From NCBI GenBank assembly GCA_936440205.1, contig OW387147.1:22345629-22409628 (forward strand): a stretch of 64,000 bases of DNA. The letters run 5' to 3'. Both the position numbers and the translations under genes were made by a program. The notes below the pieces were generated by a model. The model was not told where the DNA came from and made no database searches. It worked only from the letters and a program-made list of their open reading frames with translations. Of the stretch, positions 61,771 through 64,000 are shown one piece after another (the first letter of the stretch is position 1; each line of letters starts with the position of its first letter). The DNA is from Lepidonotus clava. Its lineage: Eukaryota; Annelida; Polychaeta; Phyllodocida; Polynoidae.

Positions 61771-62810
61771 TGATTTCCAAAAGGACCACAAACTACAACC
61801 TCCCTTTTACTAGTATTGATTGATGGTACTAATTTTCAAATCTAATCAAAATGAGAATTTAAATGTAGGGAATTTAATGAGAGTGAATTCACACTAAACA
61901 CCCAATTCCCAGGGTTAACATAGTGTGAATAATATGGATATAGGGTTCATCACAAGCTATCTGAAAGAAATATTCTAAGGATATCAAAATGAACCGTAAA
62001 GCAGTTGCAATGATCCCAAACTGGTATGGATCCTACAACTAAACAGACTCTGTTTATTTCTGACGTCCAACCTATATATAAAAAAAACATTAAAATCAGC
62101 CTTGCTGTGTAAACACCCCGACTTGTCTGTAAGTAGTATAGGTAAAGTGTGAAAAAGCTATGGACTTCCGTGAGAAGTATACGGAAATGGTTATTAGGAG
62201 CAGGGTAGATTATTTTTTAAGGTAGTCTTTTTGGTTTTCTGGGGAATACTAGGCAGCCTGCTGGCATTCTGATGGCTACCCAGGGTATCTGTAATATCCA
62301 CAAGAAGTTTCCAGAGGTTCTGATCAGAGCAATTCATATAGCATATTCATTCAAAATTATCATTTGGCCTCCCCTCAAATATCTTTAAACCCATCAGATT
62401 TACTTACGACCAAAACGGATTTGTTTTCTACTCTTTCAGAACTTTAGACATTCTGCTAGGGTTATAGTAAACATAAAGGTGTTTTACTTTAGTTCAAATC
62501 TATGGAGCCGACATTGTAGGCCTATTTTAGTATTAAATGTCACAACAATATTCACAAAATGCCTTTAAATCCTTGCGGCAGGTGATTTCCGTTTTGAAAG
62601 TGCATGTATTTCTTTATACTATTTTGAAATAAGGTCTATAGAGCAATAGATCAATGCTCTTCACATCATGAATTTTTCGCATGCCTTTTCACCATAAGTA
62701 GTACACTAAAATGGCGATTCAAGTCAGGTCCAGCCTGTGTAGCTCACCGATCCCAAAAGCGTTCTATAGTGTTGCTTTAATGGAGACTCTGGGGCAGGGG
62801 GACGGCGTAA
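61771..62810. other. Non-coding stretch
   Basis: Nothing recognised. Confidence 0.35.
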
Positions 62811-63023
62811 AGCCTGTATCGCACTAGGCGATTCTGACTATTCATTGTTTGGTAATTTGGTAATGTTCGACTTTTCACCAACAATATGGCAAAAGACCAT
62901 ACATCCTACATATTGTTTAAAAGCGAATTAAAAACCCTTTCTAATGATATGTAACATAGTTATGGTTAACTAGTATTCCCAATTTTTGAAATCGGGAGTA
63001 AAATCGGCTGGTGGAATACAGCC
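62811..63023. mobile_element. TTAA-family MITE, copy 5
   Basis: Ends AGCCTGTATCGCACTAGGCG and GGCTGGTGGAATACAGCCT. Flanks GTAA and TTAT are each one step from TTAA. Inner sequence (CAATATGGCAAAAGACCAT, TCTAATGATATGTAACATAG) matches copies 1 and 2. Confidence 0.85.
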
Positions 63024-63930
63024 TTATAGGCAATGGGAGCGGCTCTAACCACTGGGGGACCGGTCGATCAAGTGCTGGAACACCTGTGGACCACCAGGCA
63101 CCGACAGGCCATTGGTCAAGTGTAGGGGGCGGAGGGGCCTGGCAAAGTTTGGTCATGATTTAACGACCCCCCACTGGGACCCCCGGAGTCCAGAGTCAAG
63201 ATCAATACTAACTGCTGCGTATGTATGCGCGAGGCTTGGTGTAGAGGCCTGCTGTGAAGGGAGAGGCCAGCCAATATTGTTTACTTTATTCATTTGTTTT
63301 GAGGAAATTGGGATCAAGAATGCAACGGCACACTCACTCATAGATGGCTGATTTTGTGGCTTACATCAATAAAGTAATCTTTACTCGCGTCAAGTAGCCC
63401 GTCTAAAGGTCGACAATTAATTTGTATCACACCATTGCTATGCATTATTATGCTAAGATCTAAGATTAATTCGCACCCCGCTGTCGCTATGTGTTGTTAT
63501 CATAAAAACCAGCTTTTTATACAACAGATTAATATTCCGAAATCTAGAGCTACATCAATATAATCATTTCAGAGCGGACAGACATAATAATAGATTTTAC
63601 TGGAAATGTACACTATCATTGTGGGTCTTTATTCTATGTAGTGCATATTCTCACTCTTTATTTCATGAATAATACGTTGGTTTATACAGTACACAGCACG
63701 TATACTATGCGCGGCTGAAGAAAGGTCCCTAGAGAATATAGGCACAAGATGCCATATCCCCCATGTATAGAGAGTGCTAGGGAGGGACGGTGGGTGGTTG
63801 TGGAGGGAGCGGGGAGCAGGGATGATGGTCATATAGAGCAGACGACATTTAACAGGCTTCTCAGTGGACAGGAAAAAGGGCGGGAGGATGTGCAAAGGGA
63901 TCCCTTTGAGCCTGTTCACCCTGGCACCAC
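63024..63930. other. Non-coding stretch
   Basis: No supported gene. Frames of 71-96 codons lack splice or domain support. Confidence 0.35.
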
Positions 63931-63937
63931 CAATCCA

Positions 63938-63991
63938 CCGCCGCCGCCGCCGCCACCGTCACCACCACCACCACCACCACTACCTCTACCT
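63938..63991. repeat. CCG/CCA/CCT trinucleotide repeat
   Basis: CCGCCGCCGCCGCC then CACCACCACC then CTACCTCTACC. It gives a poly-Pro tail to the 82-codon frame at 63,749; no evidence that this is coding. Confidence 0.9.
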
Positions 63992-64000
63992 CTATAGATA

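Noticed and set aside
1-64000. Retroviral, LTR or Polinton-type elements and LINE/SINE copies
   Set aside because: No long terminal repeats, reverse transcriptase or integrase motifs, capsid-like frames or A-tailed tRNA-derived repeats were recognised.

Overview
The window looks like nuclear DNA of a marine invertebrate, most likely a deuterostome such as an echinoderm or hemichordate. The reasons are spliced genes with GT-AG introns, AATAAA poly(A) signals, eukaryotic tRNA-Glu genes with A/B boxes, decayed MITE-type DNA transposons and many scattered TAGGCCTA-like words. The taxon is an inference. No gene was checked against a database.

Left third (1-28,400), the gene-bearing part. At 531-2448 (-) are the first two coding exons of a small N-terminally membrane-anchored protein that runs off the left edge; I do not recognise it. 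At 6402-11660 (+) a complete four-exon gene encodes a 540-residue secreted protein. It has a signal peptide, an acidic/His/Tyr region, a compact eight-Cys module resembling a divergent chitin-binding (peritrophin-A/ChtBD2) domain, and a Ser/Thr/Pro mucin-like tail ending in a Tyr-rich motif. At 16238-20409 (-) is a WBP1/WBP1L-family membrane protein: Cys-rich ectodomain, one membrane segment, two PPSY motifs for WW domains, Cys clusters, and an unusually long Gln-rich tail with an RVRF phosphatase-docking motif. It converges tail to tail with the secreted-protein gene, and their poly(A) signals lie about 140 bp apart. Its first exon was not found with confidence. A promoter-like segment with a perfect NRF-1 palindrome (28.0-28.4 kb) may start a + strand gene.

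Right two thirds (28,400-64,000) contain no gene I can support fully. There are one tRNA-Glu(TTC) that looks intact (57,249-57,320, -), one tRNA-Glu copy lacking three D-loop bases (29,096-29,164, +), an orphan coding-like segment (44,846-45,240, -), a TATA/octamer/CCAAT/NRF-1 promoter (46.1 kb, -) and a CpG-rich promoter-like patch (54.8-55.1 kb). Between these lie several high-complexity blocks full of developmental transcription-factor motifs, and CTCF-like words. The picture fits a regulatory gene desert, possibly of a developmental gene outside the window, but this is inference.

Repeats: five copies of one TTAA-flanked MITE family, one of them carrying a nested second element; two other MITEs; several short tandem repeats; G/C homopolymer tracts; and blocks of strong strand asymmetry. 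I saw no retroviral, LTR, Polinton or other capsid-bearing element, and no CRISPR array.
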